Assembly (NCBI RefSeq): GCF_039555335.1
Contig: NC_092640.1
Coordinates: 26,011,446 to 26,075,445, forward strand
Reading direction: 5' to 3'
From: Amphiura filiformis
Lineage: Eukaryota > Echinodermata > Ophiuroidea > Amphilepidida > Amphiuridae
Length of the DNA: 64,000 nucleotides
The notes beneath the pieces were generated by a model, which did not search any database, was not told the DNA's origin, and saw nothing but the letters and a program-made list of their open reading frames with translations. The position numbers and the translations under genes were made by a program. This document shows positions 54,841-64,000 of the stretch, piece after piece (position 1 is the stretch's first letter; every line of letters begins with the position of its first letter).

Positions 54841-57718
54841 TGTAAAAGAATGGGGATCCGAGCGGTCGGCGCGTGGGCTGGTTATTTAAAACCAGATTTT
54901 AATAGATGGAGGCAAAAATAATCATTACAAATATTTACACTCTAGAAATTGGCTAGTTTTAGCGTGGTTTTACACCAAAACATTTTCGTGCACATAGACA
55001 AATATTAAAACAAAGATAAATCCAAAATGTAAACAGTGTCATATCTGAAGTAAAATTTTGGATCACTTCAAAGCTGCAAAACTATTTTGAACAGACATTA
55101 AGATAAACAAACAAAACAAACCTTTTCTTTCCACAAACAAGACAAAAGTATATATCACAAGTTCATATCATAAATAAAAGCAATTTATAGTCCGATTTTT
55201 CAGTCAAAGTCAGTATAAAAATATAGTTCAGTATTTAGTTAGCATGTTATTAATTCTTCTCTGGCATATATTGGTGGCGAAGATGAAAATCGTGAAACAA
55301 ATGTCCTCCAGACCGGAATAGAGTTTTCAGATTCTGATGATACGCGTTGTGGTTCAGGTTCACGATGATAGTCAGTTGCCTTAGAAGAAATATAATTGCA
55401 CGGAGTACGAGAAGAGATGGGCATCCCAGATGGTGGAGTTGAAATGTCCAAACTCCGTGGTTGTGATGAATCCATGGTCCTACCTGTACACTTGTCAACA
55501 GCTGGGGTGGATGAAGTGACTTGTACTGGTGAACTTGACATTGAAAGTTGTGTAGTTCTGAACATTGATGATCCATTTGAAGGAATTGTTTTAGCATGTT
55601 TAGTGGGTAATTTACTACCAGTGACACAGTTGCCATCACGCCCAGTTATATTTACTGCTTCTGAAGTCCTTCCTGAAACACTGATAATGTCAAAGACAAT
55701 AATTTCACCTTGTCCAACACTGGCACGCTTGTGTCTAGGGTTCGGTTTAGCAATTCCTGATTTATGAATAAAAATGTCTTCTGCATTGTCTGTTCTGGTA
55801 ACAAATCCATACCCTTTAGTCACGTTAAACCATTTCACAGTTCCCTCAACATTTGTTGCAATTATTGGTACAGGTGTATTATCAGGTGAGGTAGAAACAC
55901 TTGAAGTCGGAGAAACATTCACTGTCTTTGGATTCTTGCATTTGCAAGGCTGCTGATGCACAAGTTTATATTCCAGTTCTTTAACTTTGCTTTCCAGTTG
56001 CTGTAATCTCTTTAATAAAGTCTCCATTGCAAAAACTGATGTTGATATAAAACGATACTACTTGGTGATAAAATGAAGAATAATACAGATGACACAGAGC
56101 TATTTGTTGACAACAATATATTTATTTTGTATGAAAAGTCCTCAAATGCAAAGTGGTGGAGGTGGTCTAGCAAGGAGCTGGCATGTTGGAGACCAGAGCT
56201 AGACTAGCTGACAAAACATCCCAGGTCAAAAACAAAGGGAGCATTATGCTAATTATTAAATCTCTACTACAAATTTTACTATCACCAAAACATATAATAA
56301 CCATAGGCACTGAGTGGCATTGACCTTGTTAAAGAGATGGGTGACCTATGCAAATAAGAGCAACATGATACTAGAAAGTGGAAAGGTCAACTCACATTAC
56401 ATAATCAGTTTCCAGGCAGAGAACATGAGATAGGCACATGTCTTAAAGCATGACTGGGGTAAAATTGATGTAAACAAACCTTGACTGAACTTGGAACAAC
56501 TCATGCATTTTTGAGGAAAGAAACACAAATAATTTGCAATACAAGTAAACTTCCAAAATGAAAACAACATTTGTCACTTCCAACACATTTATGAGGAAGT
56601 ATACCTTGATTAATAAGATGACACAAAATAATAGATAAATTAAGATCAGGTGATGACCTTAATATAAAGTTTCTAAATTTAGAAATGTTGTCACTTTGTA
56701 GAACATTTTAAGTTCTACAATAATCATGTCTTTCAAAATGACATATCCAAACAACAAAACTACTAAACTTTCAAAATATCAAAACAAAACAATGCATAAT
56801 CAAATTCTGCTGATTGCTATTAATTAAATAAATTGATTGTGTACACAATTAGATCAATATTTTTAATGATCCTCAACCAAAAACAATCATAAACCTTTCA
56901 GCCAAACAAAATAATATTAATTAGTGACCAAAGTTGATGACCTTACAATGTACGAATTTGCACTAAGGGCGCATACTACCAAAAACTTTTCAGGGCACAT
57001 AACACTATAATAACATAAAAATAATACACATCAAAAAAACAGCTGATCGTTAACAATGCAGGGTTTTACATGATTACAGAAATGGTGGATTTGACACCAT
57101 GCGAAAAGATAAATAAACAAGGAAATTTGGAAAGTTCAAGACATGTCCTTTAGCAGCCCTATTAATTTTGCGGGAAGAGATCATTAAGATTTTTCAGGCA
57201 AACCACACAGAAAATGACCAAGTTTAATGATTGGCGGAGCATACTTCTCCCTAAACACAGGCTAGTCCTCTTTAAAAATCATACTGCAGTCACACTCATA
57301 CAGTTCCTTTAATTCGTTATCTAAATTAACCGTCAAAATTCTGTGCGAAAAATACCCTAATTTTGTCTCAATTACTCAGCCCAAATTTTGTTACAGAGCC
57401 CCCACCGAAGACGATGCCGCCCCGGCATAAAAAGGCTGACTGACACCAACAAAAAGGGACAAAATTTGGGCTGCTACACATCATGTAACTTAAAAATAAT
57501 GGGTTAAACAAAACAAGAGTTAACGATCAGTGTAATGACATAATAATAATGATAACAGCACCAACCAGTACACAATAATAAATGAGCATATAAATTTCTA
57601 CATATTTCCAAAGGTATAAAAACGATGAAAACAATGTCACTTTACACATTTTGCCAACCCATCCCACACAACAAAACAATACTATCCAAAAAACCTCATC
57701 CCACTTCTGACACCATTT
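54841..57718 (-). repeat. Cold-shock module 3 of unit 2 (2.88 kb)
   Basis: Complete module with linker 57397-57718. Confidence 0.9.
55239..56027 (-). CDS. Cold-shock-domain protein, copy 5 (unit 2)
   Basis: Intact 262-residue ORF, same protein as the other intact copies, 2879 bp from copy 4. Confidence 0.88.
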   Translation of the reverse strand: METLLKRLQQLESKVKELEYKLVHQQPCKCKNPKTVNVSPTSSVSTSPDNTPVPIIATNVEGTVKWFNVTKGYGFVTRTDNAEDIFIHKSGIAKPNPRHKRASVGQGEIIVFDIISVSGRTSEAVNITGRDGNCVTGSKLPTKHAKTIPSNGSSMFRTTQLSMSSSPVQVTSSTPAVDKCTGRTMDSSQPRSLDISTPPSGMPISSRTPCNYISSKATDYHREPEPQRVSSESENSIPVWRTFVSRFSSSPPIYAREELITC

Positions 57719-60276
57719 TGTAAAAGAATGGGGATCCGAGCGGTCGGCGCGTGGGCTGGTTATTTAAAACCAGATTTTAATAGATGGAGGCAAAATAATC
57801 ATTACAAATATTTACACTCTAGAAATTGGCTAGTTTTAGCGTGGTTTTACACCAAAACATTTTCGTGCACATAGACAAATATTAAAACAAAGATAAATCC
57901 AAAATGTAAACAGTGTCATATCTGAAGTAAAATTTTGGATCACTTCAAAGCTGCAAAACTATTTTGAACAGACATTAAGATAAACAAACAAAACAAACCT
58001 TTTCTTTCCACAAACAAGACAAAAGTATATATCACAAGTTCATATCATAAATAAAAGCAATTTATAGTCCGATTTTTCAGTCAAAGTCAGTATAAAATAA
58101 TATAGTTCAGTATTTAGTTAGCATGTTATTAATTCTTCTCTGGCATATATTGGTGGCGAAGATGAAAATCGTGAAACAAATGTCCTCCAGACCGGAATAG
58201 AGTTTTCAGATTCTGATGATACGCGTTGTGGTTCAGGTTCACGATGATAGTCAGTTGCCTTAGAAGAAATATAATTGCACGGAGTACGAGAAGAGATGGG
58301 CATCCCAGATGGTGGAGTTGAAATGTCCAAACTCCGTGGTTGTGATGAATCCATGGTCCTACCTGTACACTTGTCAACAGCTGGGGTGGATGAAGTGACT
58401 TGTACTGGTGAACTTGACATTGAAAGTTGTGTAGTTCTGAACATTGATGATCCATTTGAAGGAATTGTTTTAGCATGTTTAGTGGGTAATTTACTACCAG
58501 TGACACAGTTGCCATCACGCCCAGTTATATTTACTGCTTCTGAAGTCCTTCCTGAAACACTGATAATGTCAAAGACAATAATTTCACCTTGTCCAACACT
58601 GGCACGCTTGTGTCTAGGGTTCGGTTTAGCAATTCCTGATTTATGAATAAAAATGTCTTCTGCATTGTCTGTTCTGGTAACAAATCCATACCCTTTAGTC
58701 ACGTTAAACCATTTCACAGTTCCCTCAACATTTGTTGCAATTATTGGTACAGGTGTATTATCAGGTGAGGTAGAAACACTTGAAGTCGGAGAAACATTCA
58801 CTGTCTTTGGATTCTTGCATTTGCAAGGCTGCTGATGCACAAGTTTATATTCCAGTTCTTTAACTTTGCTTTCCAGTTGCTGTAATCTCTTTAATAAAGT
58901 CTCCATTGCAAAAACTGATGTTGATATAAAACGATACTACTTGGTGATAAAATGAAGAATAATACAGATGACACAGAGCTATTTGTTGACAACAATATAT
59001 TTATTTTGTATGAAAAGTCCTCAAATGCAAAGTGGTGGAGGTGGTCTAGCAAGGAGCTGGCATGTTGGAGACCAGAGCTAGACTAGCTGACAAAACATCC
59101 CAGGTCAAAAACAAAGGGAGCATTATGCTAATTATTAAATCTCTACTACAAATTTTATTATCACCAAAACATATAATAACCATAGGCACTGAGTGGCATT
59201 GACCTTGTTAAAGAGATGGGTGACCTATGCAAATAAGAGCAACATGATACTAGAAAGTGGAAAGGTCAACTCACATTACATAATCAGTTTCCAGGCAGAG
59301 AACATGAGATAGGCACATGTCTTAAAGCATGACTGGGGTAAAATTGATGTAAACAAACCTTGACTGAACTTGGAACAACTCATGCATTTTTGAGGAAAGA
59401 AACACAAATAATTTGCAATACAAGTAAACTTCCAAAATGAAAACAACATTTGTCACTTCCAACACATTTATGAGGAAGTATACCTTGATTAATAAGATGA
59501 CACAAAATAATAGATAAATTAAGATCAGGTGATGACCTTAATATAAAGTTTCTAAATTTAGAAATGTTGTCACTTTGTAGAACATTTTTAAGTTCTACAA
59601 TAATCATGTCTTTCAAAATGACATATCCAAACAACAAAACTACTAAACTTTCAAAATATCAAAACAAAACAATGCATAATCAAATTCTGCTGATTGCTAT
59701 TAATTAAATAAATTGATTGTGTACACAATTAGTTCAATATTTTTAATGATCCTCAACCAAAAACAATCATAAACCTTTCAGCCAAACAAAATAATATTAA
59801 TTAGTGACCAAAGTTGATGACCTTACAATGTACGAATTTGCACTAAGGGCGCATACTACCAAAAACTTTTCAGGGCACATAACACTATAATAACATAAAA
59901 ATAATACACATCAAAAAAACAGCTGATCGTTAACAATGCAGGGTTTTACATGATTACAGAAATGGTGGATTTGACACCATGCGAAAAGATAAATAAACAA
60001 GGAAATTTGGAAAGTTCAAGACATGTCCTTTAGCAGCCCTATTAATTTTGCGGGAAGAGATCATTAAGATTTTTCAGGCAAACCACACAGAAAATGACCA
60101 AGTTTAATGATTGGCGGAGCATACTTCTCCCTAAACACAGGCTAGTCCTCTTTAAAAATCATACTGCAGTCACACTCATACAGTTCCTTTAATTCGTTAT
60201 CTAAATTAACCGTCAAAATTCTGTGCGAAAAATACCCTAATTTTGTCTCAATTACTCAGCCCAAATTTTGTTACAG
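57719..60276 (-). repeat. Cold-shock module 4 of unit 2 (partial, no linker)
   Basis: Last module, joined to recombinase exon 3 at TTGTTACAG exactly as the last module of unit 1. Confidence 0.9.
58118..58906 (-). CDS. Cold-shock-domain protein, copy 6 (unit 2)
   Basis: Intact 262-residue ORF, same protein as the other intact copies. Confidence 0.88.
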   Translation of the reverse strand: METLLKRLQQLESKVKELEYKLVHQQPCKCKNPKTVNVSPTSSVSTSPDNTPVPIIATNVEGTVKWFNVTKGYGFVTRTDNAEDIFIHKSGIAKPNPRHKRASVGQGEIIVFDIISVSGRTSEAVNITGRDGNCVTGSKLPTKHAKTIPSNGSSMFRTTQLSMSSSPVQVTSSTPAVDKCTGRTMDSSQPRSLDISTPPSGMPISSRTPCNYISSKATDYHREPEPQRVSSESENSIPVWRTFVSRFSSSPPIYAREELITC

Positions 60277-60674
60277 TTGTAACAACAAGCATCCAACAAC
60301 AGCAAACAGCGTCTGCCATGTCTACTGTACCAACATCCTGCATGCAACCGACTCGTACCCCCTTCGCACATTAGCGCCATCAGTCAACACGCAGAATCTG
60401 CAGCTCAGTCAACCATCAAGATCAATTCATTTCACTTCCACTTCCAGCGCAACCACAAGAGCACCTACATCTTGCATGCAACCTCCTCCACCTACCAGTG
60501 TTGCACCAAGACCACAGGTTAATCAGCAGCAGGCTCAATCGTTTCCTCTTGCCAGTCTTGGTCCTCTGTTTGCCAATTGCAACTTTCAAGGGGCAACCCT
60601 TAACATTACCTTCAAAAACAACTGAAAAGGACAACCCTTGCTTAAATAGGACCATCAAAACCAACAATAAATAG
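60260..60674 (+). pseudogene. Tyrosine recombinase exon 3 (unit 2), locally frameshifted
   Basis: Same tail exon as 44060-44474. One C is missing from the C run near 60360 and one G is added near 60590, so about 75 codons between them are out of frame before the original frame returns. Intron 2 in this unit would be 49082-60259, about 11.2 kb. Confidence 0.6.
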
Positions 60675-62490
60675 AGATTGCATCCATATACATGCCATGA
60701 TGCCATATCATTTCAAATTTTAAATGAATAGAAATTATTAATCCTAGACCTAGCAAAAGCTGGATTAGGCCTAGCCTAGGCTAGGCCTATTTTATATATA
60801 ATTATTATGATATTGAATATTGTATATATTTTATATTGACTTGGGTTTTGTTGCCAGAGTATAAAATTGTTTAACTTTGGTCATAATGTGAACCAGTGAA
60901 GTTTTAGTACCATTCCTGACTTCTGAAATTCAACATTAGTTAAAAAAAGATTGTAAATTTTGTATAGGGCCTGTCTAGTAGGCCTACTGATTTTAGTGTT
61001 TGGTGAAATTTAAAATGTATGCATGAAATTAAATTTCAACAAAACAGTAGCATGCATGCATGTGCTACCATAGTAAACTAGAAAGATAAAATAAATGTAT
61101 GGTAAATGTAAATACAATACAGCTGACAATAGTGTACGTAGATCTGTAACTTGCTTAAAGTTAATTTGTCAAGTCTCACATGCTCAGTACCAGGTATGTT
61201 ATGTTTGTGTAAACAAATACTAACATGGTAAACAGATCTACATTGTACACATGTACATTTTGTTTAAATTTTTAATTTCAAACATTGATTCGTTAATTTA
61301 ATATTTCTATTTTCCAGCAAATTTGGGATCTTACCTGAATGGCAAAAATATTGTATATAAATTCATGAATTTATTATGTTGATGTTTTCTGTGTATTATA
61401 GTACATGCACTTACCAATGTATTGCCATTGATTTGTATTCCTGACCTGATTGAATTTTGTCTGGTTTGGTCACACGTGCGATGTCATGAACATTCCATGA
61501 ATTTTGACTGAGTATTTCCTGGCATGCTGATCTGGTGTACATAATATTCCACACAATTATATTCCACAGTAAAAACATGAGAAAAGGTTTGACAGGTACC
61601 TTCAGAAATATAATTTATACTCCATGGAACCAGCTGGATGCCGGATGAGCTGTAGTAGCTCACATGAGTAGCTGTACTGTAGAGTAGTCATGGTAGTGTT
61701 TATGTAAATGCAAACACAATGCATGAAATGATGAATGGAGAGCTTTGAACTCTTGAACTTGGAAACTTGTACTTGTACAAAAATGTGTAGAATCACTCTC
61801 ATGACTGTTGAAACCCATGATTATATCCCGAGTTATACAGTGCTTTGATCTGAGGCTGAAGATGGCTGTACAGTGCAGTAAATTTTAACCAGTATTATCC
61901 ATGGTATTATTGACAAAACGTGTGTAGTCTCGTGTGATTTCTTCGCGTTCCGTTGCATGCAAAAGTTTTCCCCGCGAAGTCTGATCCAAGTTTGGCCAGA
62001 TCTAGCAAGATGATAAATGCATTCCCCTCAGGCAAATGTCCATTAAACTCAATACGAGATGACAAAAACACATAAATGTTACTGTTGGATACATTCCAAA
62101 ACATTAATTAGAATGAAAACAGTTCAAAAGGATCAATCGAACATAGTTGTTTTGGTTCAAACTGACAGTAACCACATGTTCAGCGCACAGCGTAAATTCT
62201 GTGAGCGCCAGGTCAGCGCAATGTAAAATGGCCCCGTACCATGCATTTTAAATTCATCCAATTAAAATGTAACGATCGTTGTGATTGGACAGATGGTTAC
62301 AGTTTTGTATGTAAATGAGGTATTTAAACTCGTGACGTAGAGGGGAATACCCCAATTAGCTGGGTTGCTGTATTCTTTTTGAGGGGTGTTTCCATTATTA
62401 GAGTCAGATGGGCTGAAAATAATTGCCTTTTATTTCTTTAAAAATACACAAATTTTAAATTTTACAAACAAAAAGTCGGTTATGAATGAT
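60675..62490. other. 3' region of macro-unit 2
   Basis: Repeat of 44475-46286 with a few indels. No gene is recognised. Confidence 0.5.
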
Positions 62491-62665
62491 GTTGGTCACC
62501 TCGCGCGTTGTATTATTCGGTCCTTGTGTCATATTTGAGACTTGGTTGTTTTTATTCCTCGGAATGCCCCGCGGGCTTCGCCCTTGGGGCATTCCTCGGA
62601 ATAAAAACAACCAAGTCTCAAATATGACACAAGGACCTCATAATACAACGCGCTCGGTTACCAAC
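62491..62665. repeat. Terminal palindrome of macro-unit 2 (175 bp)
   Basis: Same palindrome as 46287-46460; the tip reads CCGCGGGCTTCGCCCTTGGGGC here, which pairs slightly better than in unit 1. Confidence 0.92.
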
Positions 62666-62744
62666 CTCTAATTCATAACCTCCGCGTATCACACCACAAG
62701 TGCACCCCAATCAAATTGCTTGTTACACGATACACGCACACAGG

Positions 62745-62780
62745 CGCGGAGGTTATTGATATCCATCAATGACCTCCGCG
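62745..62780. promoter_or_regulatory. 36-bp palindrome, candidate recombinase site (unit 3)
   Basis: Identical to the elements at 36103-36138 and 46540-46575. Confidence 0.45.
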
Positions 62781-63161
62781 TCTTCATTTGCATACATGTA
62801 CGATGACGTAGTATGGCAACAAGCGGCAGATTTACTTGATTTGGGCCCCTGAATCTGATTAAAAATTCGCTAGCGCCAAATTCAAAATGGCGACTAGTGC
62901 CAAAAAGTAGACAAACCAAGCGACTTGGGCGACATCTCCCGAGCAACCAAAGTGTGAACAATATCGAGAATTTAATGCTAGAAATATCCATAATACACTA
63001 AATGAGAATAACACGGTATATTTAAAATAACCCACATACCCTTGTTGTATCATGACCAGGAAAATAATAAAAATATTACCACTGAAATCATGAGTTTTGT
63101 CCGGGTTTTATTTCCATAGTGATTTTGTTCCACTCGTAAGCTTCCCGACATCCGAAGCAAT

Positions 63162-63455
63162 ATGGAGCCGGTATCCGAAACCGAAGATAATAATCTTAGT
63201 TTTCCAGAGTTTTTACCGGTTTTGAGCTAGATAATCTCTGGGAGTCTTGGGACAATGACGCAGTTTTAACATCCATGCTAGATTTGAATCCTATTCCGGC
63301 TCAAAATGACCAGAAGAATGAGGAAAACTCGGCTCCATCGCCCAAGAAAGCACGATTCGCTTCATGTAGTGAAGATGATCTGGTAGCGTTGGAAACGGCA
63401 AGACATGAGAAGAAAACAGTAGACTCCACTATATGGGCAGTTCGTTTGATAAAAG
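63162..63455 (+). pseudogene. Tyrosine recombinase exon 1 (unit 3), frameshifted
   Basis: 294 bp instead of 295. The stretch TTTTTACCGGTTTTGAG lacks one base compared with units 1 and 2, so the frame closes after about 21 codons. Donor GTAGTT is intact. The remaining exons are outside the window. Confidence 0.7.
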
Positions 63456-64000
63456 GTAGTTGACACATGATCATAAATCTATGTACTGTGTAGTGATAAT
63501 TCCACTGAAAAAGGATAATCCACACCAAATAAAATCCACAACAAACAAGTAAACACGGACGTAAATACCGCAACATTTTGTATTGGGCTACCCACTCGCG
63601 GGTTTGGCAACCCTGTGTATGTTGTGCGTGTACATCGACGTGCATGTTGATGTGCATGTTTACGTGATTTTGTACACTGGAAATCCTAAATAAGGGACTG
63701 TGCAATTATAATTATGAGCCCTGTTAGGGAGAGTAAAATCAGAATTTTTTTGACACGACCCTACTCCCCATCCCACTTTTGGGTGATGACCAGAGCAATG
63801 AAATTTGGAACCCAACAATTTTGTCATGTAAAAAAAAAAAAAAAAAAAAAAGGGGAGGGGGAGAAAACTAGACCTGAGCTGAGACAAATATAAAACTAGA
63901 GTAGGCCTACGACACCATTTATTATTATCAAAAGATAACATTTTGTTTACAAAATATTAACATGAGTGTAAAACAAAAAACAAAATCAAGCTTAATAAGG

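Larger units (their letters stand above)
46468..62665 (+). mobile_element. Crypton-type macro-unit 2 (four nested cold-shock modules)
   Basis: Same layout as unit 1, but intron 2 holds four modules instead of two. This accounts for the 5768-bp difference in unit spacing (10437 versus 16205), almost exactly two modules. The recombinase is better preserved than in unit 1. Confidence 0.78.
62673..64000 (+). mobile_element. Crypton-type macro-unit 3, cut by window end
   Basis: Starts TCATAACCTCCGCG 7 nt after the palindrome, as unit 2 does, and stays very similar through exon 1 into intron 1, where the window ends. Confidence 0.78.

Noticed and set aside
36031-62665. Macro-units as LTR retrotransposon or DIRS-like copies
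   Set aside because: No reverse transcriptase, gag or LTRs in the units; the only enzyme is a tyrosine recombinase, and the gene has spliceosomal introns.
36031-62665. Integron or phage-type integrase system from contamination
   Set aside because: Three-exon structure with consistent phases, AT-rich introns and a Y-box-type cold-shock domain point to a eukaryotic element.

Overview
The window looks like nuclear DNA of an invertebrate deuterostome. It has spliced genes with GT/AG introns, Penelope-like, BEL/Pao, LINE and Crypton-type elements, many TA-, TTAA- and hAT-type MITEs, and frequent GTAGGCCTAC-like words. An echinoderm is my best guess, but that is inference and nothing here fixes the species. 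Host genes are scarce: only three exons of one tetraspanin gene are convincing, and nearly everything else is transposon-derived.

Layout. 1-3861: MITEs and unassigned sequence. 3862-6448: a truncated Penelope-like element (minus strand) with a TTAA-type MITE inside it, meeting a short oppositely oriented copy of its own 3' end. 6476-11391: plus-strand tetraspanin exons separated by introns full of fold-back elements. 11540-13993: hAT-type MITEs and low-complexity DNA. 13994-23255: a complete BEL/Pao LTR retrotransposon (minus strand) with 437/438-bp LTRs, a CACAC target duplication, several frameshifts and a deleted integrase end. 23261-29578: mostly unassigned, with a 56-bp tandem repeat and a 1.2-kb TA-flanked element. 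29579-30830: a second Penelope-like element whose 5' part is inverted; it ends in a hammerhead-ribozyme-like fold. 31377-34938: a TTAA-flanked element split by a 5'-truncated LINE. 35376-35561: a long palindrome.

36031-64000 is the most striking part: a head-to-tail array of very similar macro-units (10.4 kb, 16.2 kb, and a third cut by the window end). Each complete unit carries a three-exon tyrosine recombinase gene of the Crypton/DUF3504 type on the plus strand. Its second intron holds a ~2.88-kb module with an intronless, antisense gene for a cold-shock-domain protein. Unit 1 has two modules and unit 2 has four. The 262-residue cold-shock ORF is intact in five of six copies, while both visible recombinase copies share a one-base frameshift. 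Each unit starts with a cluster of CCTCCGCG words in alternating orientation and ends in a ~175-bp palindrome.

How the parts could work together (inference): the recombinase would act on the palindromic end sequences to move or amplify the unit, and the nested cold-shock protein would be a nucleic-acid-binding cargo or accessory protein. One-base homopolymer differences between repeats are common here, so some frameshifts could be assembly errors.
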